Shown piece by piece: positions 46,162 to 55,559 of a DNA stretch of 64,000 nt. This DNA comes from Acinetobacter oleivorans DR1. GTDB taxonomy: Bacteria > Pseudomonadota > Gammaproteobacteria > Pseudomonadales > Moraxellaceae. Every line of letters begins with the position of its first letter. The stretch's first letter is position 1. The notes below the pieces were generated by a model. That model saw nothing but the letters and a program-made list of their open reading frames with translations. It ran no database searches and was not told where the DNA came from. Location of the stretch: positions 3,286,001-3,350,000 of the forward strand of contig NC_014259.1 in assembly GCF_000196795.1 (NCBI RefSeq), given 5' to 3'. A program made the translations under genes and the position numbers.

Positions 46162-47205
46162 CTAGGCAGTCGCATGTGCCGGACGATAATCAATCACATG
46201 ATGACGCCAGTGCTCTTTTAACTGTGGTGTAAATTCAAGATTATTTTCATCATAAACTTTGCCATCAATTTCACGAGCAATTAAACCTGCAATACTCGCC
46301 ATCATGTCAAAACCAGTTACGGCTTTACTGTTTGGAAGCGCAAGGAAAAATGCCAACCCTTGAACTTGTTCACTAGACAAGGTTTCAAGATCAAATCCAG
46401 CTGGTCCATTGTCTGTCATACGCAGTACTGAAAACATTAGTACGCTCGGCTCATCCGTATTTTCATAGCGATGGAAACATGACATTTCGCCATAACGTAA
46501 ACCATATTTTAACAATACTTTAAGTGCTTTATCGCCAGACAACGCGCGACGCGGGTTCGGATAGACATTTAAAGCAATAATCTGTTCAGCCATCGCTAAT
46601 GCACTTTCATCATCATAGCGTTGCTGTTCATGCAAATGTACATCCAGAATATTACTCTCGCCTTCAAATTCAGCAATTTCGGCAGTTTCAATATTTGGGT
46701 TTAAACTCAACTCAGGCTCAGTTTTTTCACTTTCAGATTTCAATTTTTCTTCTGATAAAGCTTCAATTTCTGATTTAACAGAAACCGTATCAACTAACTC
46801 AGCTGAACTGTCTGTGTTAATGGTAGAGCTTTTTACAGTTTCTTCAGATTTAATCTGGTCCGAAGAATTTTCAACAGCGGGTTGAGTTGATTCGGCTGAA
46901 ATTGATTGAGCAGGTTCTACAGCCAAAGTTTCTGTTGATTTTGTTGTACTAGTTTCTACCGATGCAGATTCATTTAACGTCGGCTCTACTCGCTCTGTAC
47001 TAGTTGCCGATACACGTTCAGCTTCAGCTTGTTCAAGCTGATCTCGCACATGTCTAGGTATAACTGGTTGATTACTATCAGGATTAATATGCAAATCACT
47101 GTCTAATGAGGGTTCGGCATGGTTTGACTTTTTTAAAATCATTTTTAAGCCAATTAGCATAATAATAATGGCGACAACGATGCCAATAATCGTATTGATT
47201 TCCAT
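46162..47205 (-). CDS. zipA: Cell division protein ZipA
   Basis: Tethers FtsZ to the membrane at the septum. 347 residues with N-terminal membrane helix (about 4-23, IIGIVVAIIIMLIGLKMIL), a Glu/Ser/Thr-rich linker from about 30 to 195, and the FtsZ-binding beta-sandwich domain at the C terminus. It begins one base after the smc stop codon; smc-zipA is conserved. Confidence 0.93.
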   Translation of the reverse strand: MEINTIIGIVVAIIIMLIGLKMILKKSNHAEPSLDSDLHINPDSNQPVIPRHVRDQLEQAEAERVSATSTERVEPTLNESASVETSTTKSTETLAVEPAQSISAESTQPAVENSSDQIKSEETVKSSTINTDSSAELVDTVSVKSEIEALSEEKLKSESEKTEPELSLNPNIETAEIAEFEGESNILDVHLHEQQRYDDESALAMAEQIIALNVYPNPRRALSGDKALKVLLKYGLRYGEMSCFHRYENTDEPSVLMFSVLRMTDNGPAGFDLETLSSEQVQGLAFFLALPNSKAVTGFDMMASIAGLIAREIDGKVYDENNLEFTPQLKEHWRHHVIDYRPAHATA

Positions 47206-47206
47206 T

Positions 47207-50200
47207 CTATGACTCCGAAACTAACCCGTATTCTTTTGCCTGTTCTAAATCGACAGTGACTAATTTTGATGTACCCGGTTCAGGCATGGTCACACCCAAC
47301 AAATCAGTTGCCATGGTCATCGCCAGCTTATTATGTGTAATGTAAATGAATTGTACATGTTCAGAAAGCTCTTTTACCAAATTACAATATCTCTGAACAT
47401 TCGCATCATCAAGTGGTGCGTCCACTTCATCTAACACACAGAACGGTGCCGGATTTAATCTAAAAATCGCAAATACTAATGCTAACGCTGTTAACGCCTT
47501 TTCTCCACCGGAAAGTAATGCTAGAGAACTATTTTTCTTACCCGGTGGTCTAGCCATCAGTTTAACACCAGATTGCCAGTCATCTTCAAGGCTTAAACTC
47601 GCCTCACCACCATTAAAGACCTTTGGAAACAGATTTTGCAACTCTTGATTAATCTGATCAAACGTTGTCATAAACAACTTACGGGTTTCCTGATCAATGC
47701 TTTTCATCGCATCTTTTAGTTGAGTTACCGTATTTTCCAAATCTTGAATCTGGTGACTCAACTCATCAAAACGCTGAGAAACCTCTTCAAATTCTTGTGA
47801 AGCCGCAAGGTTTACCGCACCGATTTTTTCAAACTGTTTCTGTACTTTTTCCAGTTTTTGCTGGTGCTCAGTTAAATCAATTTGTAAACCTTTTTGGACT
47901 TCGGCATTTAACTCTTTAAGCTGTTCTTGGTAATGTTCACGATCTGACTTAGCCGCTTGCCATGCCAAACGCTTCTCTTCAAGTTGCTCTCTGAGTTGTT
48001 CATCTTTTTGTTGATATTGATGACGCTGATCTGTCAGGGTTTGTTGTTTTTCCTGCACACTATTGAGTTCAAGCTGCCATTCATTCCAGTTCTTTTGCAA
48101 CTTTTCAGTTTGAGCAAATTGTTGCTGAAATTCTGACTCAAGATTTGGTAACTCTAACTGAATAGGGTCAACAAATTTTTTCGCCTGCTCCATTTGAGCA
48201 TTAATCTGCTGATATTGACTTTGCAAGAACGAGATATCTTTTTCAAGCAACTCGATTTGTTGTGTGGTTTGCGTACTACTACGACGTAAAATCTCGCGTT
48301 CTTGCTGCTGATGTTGTAGAGCTTGTTGCTGTTCTTCTAACTGTTCCGTTAACTCTTCTACCCGGAATTGCAAAGTTTTATAATCAGGTAAAATGGTTTC
48401 AAGTTTGATTGCTAGAGCATGCAAATCAATTTCAAGATCGTCTTTTTGCATTGCATCTTCTTCAAGCTGCATGTCTAGCTGAGCTAACTGATCTTTCAAT
48501 TGTTGTTTTTGCAGTAAAAAGGCTTGTGCTGCGGTTTGCTGTTTAGCAATTTGCACATCAAGCTGTTGTAAGTCTTTTTGTTTTTGTTTAACAACTTGCT
48601 GTTTCTGCTGCAAGTCAGACTGCAACTGCCCTAGTTCATCTTTTTGCTGAACTAAAATTTGATCTAATGCTTGTAATTCAGGTTGTTGCTTTTCAAGGGC
48701 TTGTTCAATTTCATCTAGACGAATGCGATGGCTCAGCATACCTTGCGCACTTTGACTTTCATCATCATACATAAGGGCAATCACCCAATCCTGCCCGATA
48801 TGATAACCATCTAAAGTCAAAATAGACTGACCATATTGCAGTTGCTTTTGCTCATTTAAAGCAACTGCCAAATCTTGTGCAATCACTACATTCGAAAAGA
48901 TTGATAGCTGTGGAGACTCAATCCAGTCATTTAAACAGGCTAAATTACCTTTAAATTGACTCGTTTGCTCTGAAGGTTTTAACTGGCGAGCAATTCCTTC
49001 CTGAAAGGCTTGTTCAGTTTCAAGAATATGTGCCTGCAACCATTTTGCTAAAAACTTTTCAACAATCTGTGCATGTGGCTTGCCTTGCTCCGTTAACTGT
49101 AGAGCCTGCATTAAACGTAGTGTATCTTGATGTTGCTTTGGACTTTGTTTAGCAACAAGCTGGCTTAAGTTTTTCTGCTCAGATAATAAAACCTGTATTT
49201 CTGTTTTTAGCGTTTGTTGCTGATTTTTTGTTGTCTGATGCGCTTGTTGAGACTGTTCAATCTGTTGCACATACTGCTCAATTTCAGCCTCTAAAGTCGA
49301 GATTTCACGACGTAATTGCTGCTGTAGTTGCTCAAATTCGCCCTGCTCATCTTCATGAACATGCGATTGAATCTGACTTGCTTGATGTTGCAACGTTTCT
49401 TTTTGCTGTTCAATGCGGTGAACATTTTTGCCTAACTGCTCAATTTGGGCAGACATCTGCATTTTTTGCTGCTGTTGTTTTTCAACCTGAGCTTTTATTT
49501 GTTCAAACTGTTGTTGTGCTTGTTTTTGCTGAGATTGTAAATCAGCAAAGTTTTGTTCAGCTTCCGTTGCAGTATGCTCAATTCCAGTTAATGATTCAGT
49601 TTGTTCATCTAACTGATTATTCAGTGTTTCAAGTTGCAATTCAGAAAGTTGTAAACGTTCTTTAGTTTGGAATTTTTGCTGTTCTAACTGAACGAGAGTC
49701 ATACTATTTTGCTGGTATAAACTCTGTTTTTGTTCCAGAGTCATTTTCAGTTCAGATAGTTTTTTCTCAGCTTGTTGCCATTCTTGTTGTAACGGTGAAG
49801 ATTGCTGAATAAGTCGCTGAAATAAAGCGCTGGTTGCTTCTAAATCATGTTCAATCGTACTTAACTCTGAGCGAACCAATTTAAAAGTTTCACCCAGTTC
49901 ATTCATTTGAACTGTATATTCTTCTTGTAAGCGTACGCTTTTATCTGCCTGAAAAGACAAAATTTCAATTTTTAGGATCCGAATCTGGCTTTCCAGAGTT
50001 TTATATTGAACCGCTGCTTCGGATTGACGTTTAAGCGTCTTAAGCTGCGATTTTAATTCTAGGGCAATATCTTCTAAACGTGAAAGGTTTTGCTCAGTAT
50101 GTTCAAGATGTTGCAAGGTTTCGCGTCGACGGGCTTGATAGCGTGAAACACCTGCAGCCTCTTCAATAAAGATGCGCATTTCTTCAGGTTTGGCATCAAC

Positions 50201-50656
50201 CAAACGGTTAATCATGCCTTGTTCAATCACTGCATATGAACGCGGCCCTAACCCTGTTCCTAAGAAAATATCAGTGATATCACGGCGGCGGCAACGTGTG
50301 CCATTTAAGAAATATTCGGACTTACCTTCACGGGTGACCTGACGGCGAACCGCTAGCTCATTATAGGCATTATATGACCCGCCCAATTTGCCATAGGTAT
50401 TATCAAAACGTAGCTCAACACTCGCCACACCCACTGGCTTACGCTTGGAGGTTCCTGTAAAAATAACATCTTGCATGCTACCACCACGTAGCTGACGAGC
50501 ATTTGATTCACCCATCACCCATCGAATGGCATCAATTACATTTGATTTGCCACAACCATTTGGACCAACCACTGCTGTGCGGTTCGCCTTAAAATTTAAA
50601 GTTGTACTATCTGCAAAAGATTTAAAGCCGGAAAGTTTTAAACTGCTTAAACGCAT
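47207..50656 (-). CDS. smc: Chromosome segregation ATPase SMC
   Basis: 1149 residues. N-terminal Walker A GPNGCGKSNV (32-41), long Gln/Glu-rich coiled coils interrupted by the hinge near 520-640, C-terminal signature LSGGEKALTALAL and Walker B VLDEVDAPLDD. With ScpA and ScpB (32-33 kb) it forms the bacterial condensin; most gammaproteobacteria of the enteric type have MukBEF instead. It lies between gntR and zipA. Confidence 0.97.
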   Translation of the reverse strand: MRLSSLKLSGFKSFADSTTLNFKANRTAVVGPNGCGKSNVIDAIRWVMGESNARQLRGGSMQDVIFTGTSKRKPVGVASVELRFDNTYGKLGGSYNAYNELAVRRQVTREGKSEYFLNGTRCRRRDITDIFLGTGLGPRSYAVIEQGMINRLVDAKPEEMRIFIEEAAGVSRYQARRRETLQHLEHTEQNLSRLEDIALELKSQLKTLKRQSEAAVQYKTLESQIRILKIEILSFQADKSVRLQEEYTVQMNELGETFKLVRSELSTIEHDLEATSALFQRLIQQSSPLQQEWQQAEKKLSELKMTLEQKQSLYQQNSMTLVQLEQQKFQTKERLQLSELQLETLNNQLDEQTESLTGIEHTATEAEQNFADLQSQQKQAQQQFEQIKAQVEKQQQQKMQMSAQIEQLGKNVHRIEQQKETLQHQASQIQSHVHEDEQGEFEQLQQQLRREISTLEAEIEQYVQQIEQSQQAHQTTKNQQQTLKTEIQVLLSEQKNLSQLVAKQSPKQHQDTLRLMQALQLTEQGKPHAQIVEKFLAKWLQAHILETEQAFQEGIARQLKPSEQTSQFKGNLACLNDWIESPQLSIFSNVVIAQDLAVALNEQKQLQYGQSILTLDGYHIGQDWVIALMYDDESQSAQGMLSHRIRLDEIEQALEKQQPELQALDQILVQQKDELGQLQSDLQQKQQVVKQKQKDLQQLDVQIAKQQTAAQAFLLQKQQLKDQLAQLDMQLEEDAMQKDDLEIDLHALAIKLETILPDYKTLQFRVEELTEQLEEQQQALQHQQQEREILRRSSTQTTQQIELLEKDISFLQSQYQQINAQMEQAKKFVDPIQLELPNLESEFQQQFAQTEKLQKNWNEWQLELNSVQEKQQTLTDQRHQYQQKDEQLREQLEEKRLAWQAAKSDREHYQEQLKELNAEVQKGLQIDLTEHQQKLEKVQKQFEKIGAVNLAASQEFEEVSQRFDELSHQIQDLENTVTQLKDAMKSIDQETRKLFMTTFDQINQELQNLFPKVFNGGEASLSLEDDWQSGVKLMARPPGKKNSSLALLSGGEKALTALALVFAIFRLNPAPFCVLDEVDAPLDDANVQRYCNLVKELSEHVQFIYITHNKLAMTMATDLLGVTMPEPGTSKLVTVDLEQAKEYGLVSES

Positions 50657-50666
50657 AATGCCCTAA

Positions 50667-51362
50667 CTAGCGGCGTGAGCGTCTTGCCCAGGCCAATTCA
50701 ATCTGTTTCATTCGTGTCAGCGATTCCAACACAAGGTTACGTAAGTGTCGACAAAAATCTTCCATAAATAAAGCGGCTTGTTGTGATTTTCGGATCAAAA
50801 TTGCATCAGTCACGAGTTTAAATAATGCAAATGCTTCTTGTAGTTCCCGCTTAGAGGTATTTAAGGTCAAAAAATAACTGCGACGTAGTGAAGGTAGTAA
50901 CTCTTTATAGAACTTCATTAGGTAAGGATTACCTACCATATCTTGCTGTTCAGCGAGATATTGAAAAACACCATCATAAAATTTTTCGATATCACCTGCT
51001 TTTACATGTTCAAGAAGTTGTTCTAACAATAGCTGCAATTGATCTGCTTCATGTGCGCGCCATGTTTCACTGATGCGTTGAACAATATGCCCCAATAACA
51101 TCACGTTTGTGTCAAACAGTGCTTTAACCTGCTGTGCAGACATTTCTGAAACAATTGCCCCGCGGCGTGGAAATATCTCAATTAAATGAGTACGCTCTAA
51201 TAATAACAATGCTTCACGAACTGACCCTCGGCTTACATCAAGCTCTTTGGCAATACGTAATTCTTGAATACGCTCGCCTTCAACCAGCTCACCACTAATG
51301 ATCTGTTCGCTAATATATTTGACAATTTGCTCAGAAAGACTTTCTGTCTCTTCGAGATTCAT
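50667..51362 (-). CDS. GntR-family regulator with FCD domain
   Basis: 231 residues: winged helix-turn-helix at about 10-75 (GERIQELRIAKELDVSRGSVREALLLLERT), then an all-helical FCD (FadR C-terminal) effector domain. The ligand is unknown. It is 10 bases upstream of smc, so it may be co-transcribed. A FCD-type operator is seen in its upstream region, suggesting autoregulation and hence influence on smc-zipA. Confidence 0.88.
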   Translation of the reverse strand: MNLEETESLSEQIVKYISEQIISGELVEGERIQELRIAKELDVSRGSVREALLLLERTHLIEIFPRRGAIVSEMSAQQVKALFDTNVMLLGHIVQRISETWRAHEADQLQLLLEQLLEHVKAGDIEKFYDGVFQYLAEQQDMVGNPYLMKFYKELLPSLRRSYFLTLNTSKRELQEAFALFKLVTDAILIRKSQQAALFMEDFCRHLRNLVLESLTRMKQIELAWARRSRR

Positions 51363-51451
51363 AAATCACCCGCTACTTTTTATATGCATTAATCCATGCT
51401 TTTCTTTCGCATCCTTGTTTTTAACTGATCGTACCGATTAAAAACTATGTC

Positions 51452-51464
51452 ATTGTCTGACAAT
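51452..51464. promoter_or_regulatory. Palindromic operator candidate for the GntR regulator
   Basis: ATTGTC T GACAAT, a perfect 6-1-6 dyad. It fits the T-N-G-T-N3-A-C-N-A consensus bound by FCD-type GntR proteins such as LldR, and lies 90 bases upstream of the gntR start. Confidence 0.6.
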
Positions 51465-51546
51465 TTTATTGCATTTTAAGCCAACCCATTTAAAAACAAC
51501 ACCAAAATCGGATGAATAAAAACCCCAAATGTTCTTATTTTATTGA

Positions 51547-51580
51547 ATAAAAAAAGCTCGAATTTCTAAAAACTCAAGCT
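51547..51580 (-). terminator. TauE/SafE gene terminator
   Basis: On the minus strand AGCTTGAGT, TTTTAG, AATTCGAGCT and T7. The stem has one G-T pair and a mismatch. It lies 39 bases after the permease stop. Confidence 0.7.
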
Positions 51581-51618
51581 CATAAATCGTAGTTCTAGCA
51601 AGATTAATATTTTATTTT

Positions 51619-52422
51619 CTAGTGCATAATCCCTTTATAAATAAAATAACTACCCACCACCACTAATAAACAGGCAAAGCATTTTTTCAACATTTGTGGT
51701 GACAACGCATGAGCAACTTTTGCGCCAAACTTCGCTGTAACAAAACTCATGACACTAATGCCAATAAACGCATAGATATGCACATAACCAATCGTGTTAG
51801 GTACAGAGATGTGTTCTTTGGCACCAAACCACATAAAACCAATTGCACCCGCAATAGCGATTGGCAAACCACAAGCGGCAGAAGTCGCGACTGCTTTTTG
51901 CATGACCACGCCATGACGGTTTAAATAAGGAACAGTTAAGCTACCGCCTCCAATACCAAAAATTGCAGAGGCAATACCAATGCCACCACCCGCCATAAAT
52001 TGCATAGGTGTTGAAGGAAGCTGACGTGTTGGGTCAACAACCACATTTGCCCCTTTAAACATACGATAGGCCATAACAACCGCAAAAACACCAATAAGGA
52101 GCTGTAAATGCTGACCAGACATCAAATCGGCAATACCCGCTCCTAAAAATGAACCAATCACCAGTCCAGGTGCTAAATTACGAAAAACAGGCCAAAGAAC
52201 TGCACCCTTTTTATGATGGGCCGAAACTGAACTAAACGATGTCACAATAATCGTTGCAAGCGATGTTCCGACTGCAATATGCATGATTACTGCTGGGTCA
52301 TAGTGCAACTGGGTAAAAACCACATAGAGGATTGGTACAATAATTAGTCCACCACCAACTCCAAACAATCCGGCAGTAAAACCAGCAATTGCGCCAATGA
52401 GTAAATATATGATTAACTCCAT
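51619..52422 (-). CDS. TauE/SafE-family membrane permease
   Basis: 267 residues, about 8 membrane helices in two similar halves. Each half opens with a glycine motif: TAGLFGVGGGLIIVPIL near residue 16 and ASAIFGIGGGSLTVPYL near 150, the family hallmark. Members export sulfite, sulfoacetate or related anions. The substrate here is unknown. Only 30 bases separate its start codon from the divergent birA. Confidence 0.88.
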   Translation of the reverse strand: MELIIYLLIGAIAGFTAGLFGVGGGLIIVPILYVVFTQLHYDPAVIMHIAVGTSLATIIVTSFSSVSAHHKKGAVLWPVFRNLAPGLVIGSFLGAGIADLMSGQHLQLLIGVFAVVMAYRMFKGANVVVDPTRQLPSTPMQFMAGGGIGIASAIFGIGGGSLTVPYLNRHGVVMQKAVATSAACGLPIAIAGAIGFMWFGAKEHISVPNTIGYVHIYAFIGISVMSFVTAKFGAKVAHALSPQMLKKCFACLLVVVGSYFIYKGIMH

Positions 52423-52452
52423 AAATGTTTTACCACTCTGCTCATATTCAAC

Positions 52453-53205
52453 ATGGATTTAGAGACTCGCCAACTACAACAACTTTTAAGCGCAAAAAAC
52501 CAGCTTCCAGAAGTGGTTTTATTAAAAGCAACCACAACTTCGACCAATGATGATATTCGTGAAATTGCCCAAAAAGGCATTACAACGGGCTTGGTTTGCA
52601 GTGCTCAACAAACTCAAGGGCGAGGTCAACATCAACGGCAATGGATTTCACCTGAAGGAAACATTTATTTAAGCACATTGGTGCAAACTCGAACACCCTT
52701 AGATGGTCGCTTAGCACTTGAAGTTGCTCTGAATATTTTGCAAATCCCGCAGTTACAATCGCTGAATTTGCAAGTGAAATGGCCAAATGATTTGTATAGT
52801 ACGCATGGAAAATGGGGTGGAATTTTGGTCGAACCGCTTTCCCAGCATCAAGCTATTGTGGGCGTAGGTATTAATTTAAAAACACCACCAGTGACTGATA
52901 GTGACCAACCGATTACCTCTCTAGAGGATTTAGGCCTAGAACAAATGAGTCGTCTTGAACTTATTTCAGAGCTTTATGTGGCGATTCAAAATGCAGCTCG
53001 TTGGTTTGATCATGGTTGCTACAACTTGGCTGGACGTTTTAACCACCACGCTGCATGGCTTAATCAGTTGGTGCAGTTCGAACATAGTCAGGGACTGGTT
53101 CATGGTCGTTTTGTTGGAATATCCAATGAAGGTGCAGTAATTCTTGAAACTCCTGAACCTCAGCAGTTTTATCAAGGTCGCTTAAGACCGCAAGTGAATC
53201 AATAA
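52453..53205 (+). CDS. birA: Biotin-[acetyl-CoA carboxylase] ligase, without DNA-binding domain
   Basis: Attaches biotin to the biotin carboxyl carrier protein. 250 residues: the catalytic domain starts almost at once (ATTTSTNDD at 26-34), with biotin loop QGRGQHQRQW and KWPNDLY, then the small SH3-like C-terminal domain. The N-terminal helix-turn-helix of bifunctional E. coli BirA, about 60 residues, is missing, so it cannot repress the bio operon in the classical way. coaX follows by 14 bases. Confidence 0.94.
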   Translation: MDLETRQLQQLLSAKNQLPEVVLLKATTTSTNDDIREIAQKGITTGLVCSAQQTQGRGQHQRQWISPEGNIYLSTLVQTRTPLDGRLALEVALNILQIPQLQSLNLQVKWPNDLYSTHGKWGGILVEPLSQHQAIVGVGINLKTPPVTDSDQPITSLEDLGLEQMSRLELISELYVAIQNAARWFDHGCYNLAGRFNHHAAWLNQLVQFEHSQGLVHGRFVGISNEGAVILETPEPQQFYQGRLRPQVNQ

Positions 53206-53219
53206 ACAGGTGTTCTTCC

Positions 53220-53954
53220 ATGAAAAGTTTATGGCTTGATATCGGGAACACCCGTTTAAAGTATTGGATTACTGAAAATCAGCAGATTATTGAACATGCA
53301 GCTGAGCTACATTTACAGTCCCCTGCCGATTTATTATTGGGTTTAATTCAACACTTTAAACATCAAGGTCTGCATCGCATTGGGATTTCCTCAGTACTCG
53401 ATACTGAAAACAACCAACGTATTCAGCAGATTTTAAAATGGCTTGAAATTCCAATTGTTTTTGCCAAAGTACATGCTGAATATGCTGAGTTAAAGTGTGG
53501 CTATGAAGTACCAAGTCAGCTCGGGATTGACCGTTGGCTACAAGTACTCGCTGTAGCTCAAACAGATGAAAACTATTGTATTATTGGATGTGGAACAGCC
53601 TTAACGATTGATTTAACGCAAGGCAAACAACATTTAGGAGGTTATATTCTCCCTAATTTATATTTGCAGCGCGATGCACTCATTCAAAATACTAAAGGCA
53701 TTAAAATTCCAGACTCAGCTTTTGATAATTTAAACCCGGGCAATAACACAGTCGATGCTGTACACCACGGTATTTTGTTAGGTCTGATTAGTACAATTGA
53801 AAGCATTATGCAGCAATCTCCTAAAAAATTGCTCCTTACGGGTGGAGATGCACCTCTTTTTGCTAAGTTCTTGAAAAAATATGATCCAGTCGTAGAAACA
53901 GATCTTTTGCTCAAAGGACTACAACAATATATTGCTCATTATCCTAAAGACTAA
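53220..53954 (+). CDS. coaX: Type III pantothenate kinase
   Basis: First step of CoA synthesis from pantothenate. 244 residues of the ASKHA fold: DIGNTRLKYW at the start, the pantothenate loop SQLGIDRWLQV, GCGTALTIDL and GGYILPNL. Type III kinases resist CoA feedback. It pairs with birA as in Pseudomonas and relatives. Confidence 0.95.
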   Translation: MKSLWLDIGNTRLKYWITENQQIIEHAAELHLQSPADLLLGLIQHFKHQGLHRIGISSVLDTENNQRIQQILKWLEIPIVFAKVHAEYAELKCGYEVPSQLGIDRWLQVLAVAQTDENYCIIGCGTALTIDLTQGKQHLGGYILPNLYLQRDALIQNTKGIKIPDSAFDNLNPGNNTVDAVHHGILLGLISTIESIMQQSPKKLLLTGGDAPLFAKFLKKYDPVVETDLLLKGLQQYIAHYPKD

Positions 53955-53964
53955 AACACAGAAC

Positions 53965-53997
53965 AAAATAAAAGGCGCTATCAGCGCCTTTTATTTT
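53965..53997. terminator. Bidirectional terminator, coaX / ffh
   Basis: AAAATAAAAGGCGCT / AGCGCCTTTTATTTT, a 15-bp stem with a three-base loop between convergent stop codons. Confidence 0.92.
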
Positions 53998-54003
53998 ATA
54001 AGT

Positions 54004-55419
54004 TTATTTCTTTTGGTCGTTGTTGCCAAACAGTGGGCCCATTCCACCACCACCGCCGCCACCAAATTGTTTTTGCATATTGCCTAATGAACGCATCATT
54101 TTGCTCATACCAGATGGATTCGCAAATTTCTTCATCATTTTAGCCATTTGTGCTTGTTGCTTAATGAGTTTATTCACTTCAGCAACATCCATACCACAAC
54201 CCGCGGCAATACGTTTTTTACGGCTTGGGTTCATCAAGTCTGGATTACGGCGTTCTTTAACGGTCATTGACTGGATAATAGCTTCCATTTTCTTGACCTG
54301 TTTTTCAGGATTTGCTTGCTCAATAGCCTGCTGAATTCCTGCACCGCTCATGCCAGGCAACTTATCTAAGAAGCCCATCATGCCGCCCATACTTTTCATT
54401 TGCTCAAATTGCATCAGCATATCTTCAAAGTTGAAGCTGCCGCCTTTTTGCAATTTTTTAGCCATTTTTTCGGCTTTTTCTTTGTCGATTTTACGTTCAA
54501 CTTCCTCGACTAAAGAAAGTACGTCACCCATGCCTAAAATACGTTGAGCAACACGATCCGGATGGAATGGTTCTAAAGCATCAAGCTTCTCACCCATACC
54601 TAAGAACTTGATTGGCTTACCCGTAATTGCACGTACAGAAAGCGCAGCACCACCACGTGCATCACCATCAGTTTTAGTAAGAATCACACCTGTAAGTGCT
54701 AATGCATCATTAAACGCTTTAGCTGTATTTGCAGCATCCTGACCTGTCATGGCATCAACCACGAATAAGGTTTCAGTCGGCTTAACGGCAGCATGTAATT
54801 CTTTAATTTCGTCCATCATGTCTTCATCGACATGCAAACGACCTGCGGTATCGACAATTAACACATCAGCAAACTGGATTTTTGCTTGTTCAATTGCACG
54901 ATTAACGATATCAATTGGCTTTTCAGAAGCATCTGATGCAATAAAACCTGCACCAACTTCTGCTGACACAGTTTCTAACTGTTTAATTGCTGCCGGACGG
55001 TAAACGTCGGCAGAAACCGTCATTACTTTTTTCTTTTGACGTTCTTTTAAGAAACGTGCCAACTTAGCGGCAGTTGTCGTTTTACCCGCACCTTGTAAAC
55101 CAGCAAGTAATACAACAACGGGAGGCTTAGCACTTAAATCAAGTGTTTCATTCGCCTCACCCATCATCTTGGTGAGTTCGTCATAGACGATTTTTACAAA
55201 TGCCTGGCCTGGTGATAACTGAGTCATCACTTCTTGGCCCAATGCCTCTTCCTTAACTTTCGCGATAAATTCACGAGTTACAGGTAACGCGACATCGGCT
55301 TCAAGAAGTGCCATACGTACTTCACGTAAGGTATCTTTAATATTGTCTTCGGTCAGCTGCCCTGAGCCAGTAACATTTCTTAAACTCTGTGTGAGTCGTT
55401 CTGTTAAGGTATCAAACAT
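54004..55419 (-). CDS. ffh: Signal recognition particle protein Ffh
   Basis: Targets nascent membrane proteins with 4.5S RNA and FtsY. 471 residues: N domain, GTPase G domain with GLQGAGKTTTAAKLA (about 105), DTAGRL and TKTDGDARGG, then the Met-rich M domain. The C terminus ends in a glycine run (seven Gly) and a short Asn/Asp tail. Confidence 0.97.
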   Translation of the reverse strand: MFDTLTERLTQSLRNVTGSGQLTEDNIKDTLREVRMALLEADVALPVTREFIAKVKEEALGQEVMTQLSPGQAFVKIVYDELTKMMGEANETLDLSAKPPVVVLLAGLQGAGKTTTAAKLARFLKERQKKKVMTVSADVYRPAAIKQLETVSAEVGAGFIASDASEKPIDIVNRAIEQAKIQFADVLIVDTAGRLHVDEDMMDEIKELHAAVKPTETLFVVDAMTGQDAANTAKAFNDALALTGVILTKTDGDARGGAALSVRAITGKPIKFLGMGEKLDALEPFHPDRVAQRILGMGDVLSLVEEVERKIDKEKAEKMAKKLQKGGSFNFEDMLMQFEQMKSMGGMMGFLDKLPGMSGAGIQQAIEQANPEKQVKKMEAIIQSMTVKERRNPDLMNPSRKKRIAAGCGMDVAEVNKLIKQQAQMAKMMKKFANPSGMSKMMRSLGNMQKQFGGGGGGGMGPLFGNNDQKK

Positions 55420-55559
55420 TGCAAAATCCGCTTAAAATGGCTAGTTGCAAAAAAATCTTTCTCGAAATAGAAAATTTATGCATAGAATGCTATAGGATAC
55501 TTTAGTTCGCAGCGAATTTATATCTTATATAGATGAATTAATCCTGAAAAAGGTTTGAC

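Noticed and set aside
49228..49665. 145-codon frame antisense to smc
   Set aside because: It mirrors the Gln/Leu-rich coiled-coil codons of smc, has no ribosome site and no recognisable protein.
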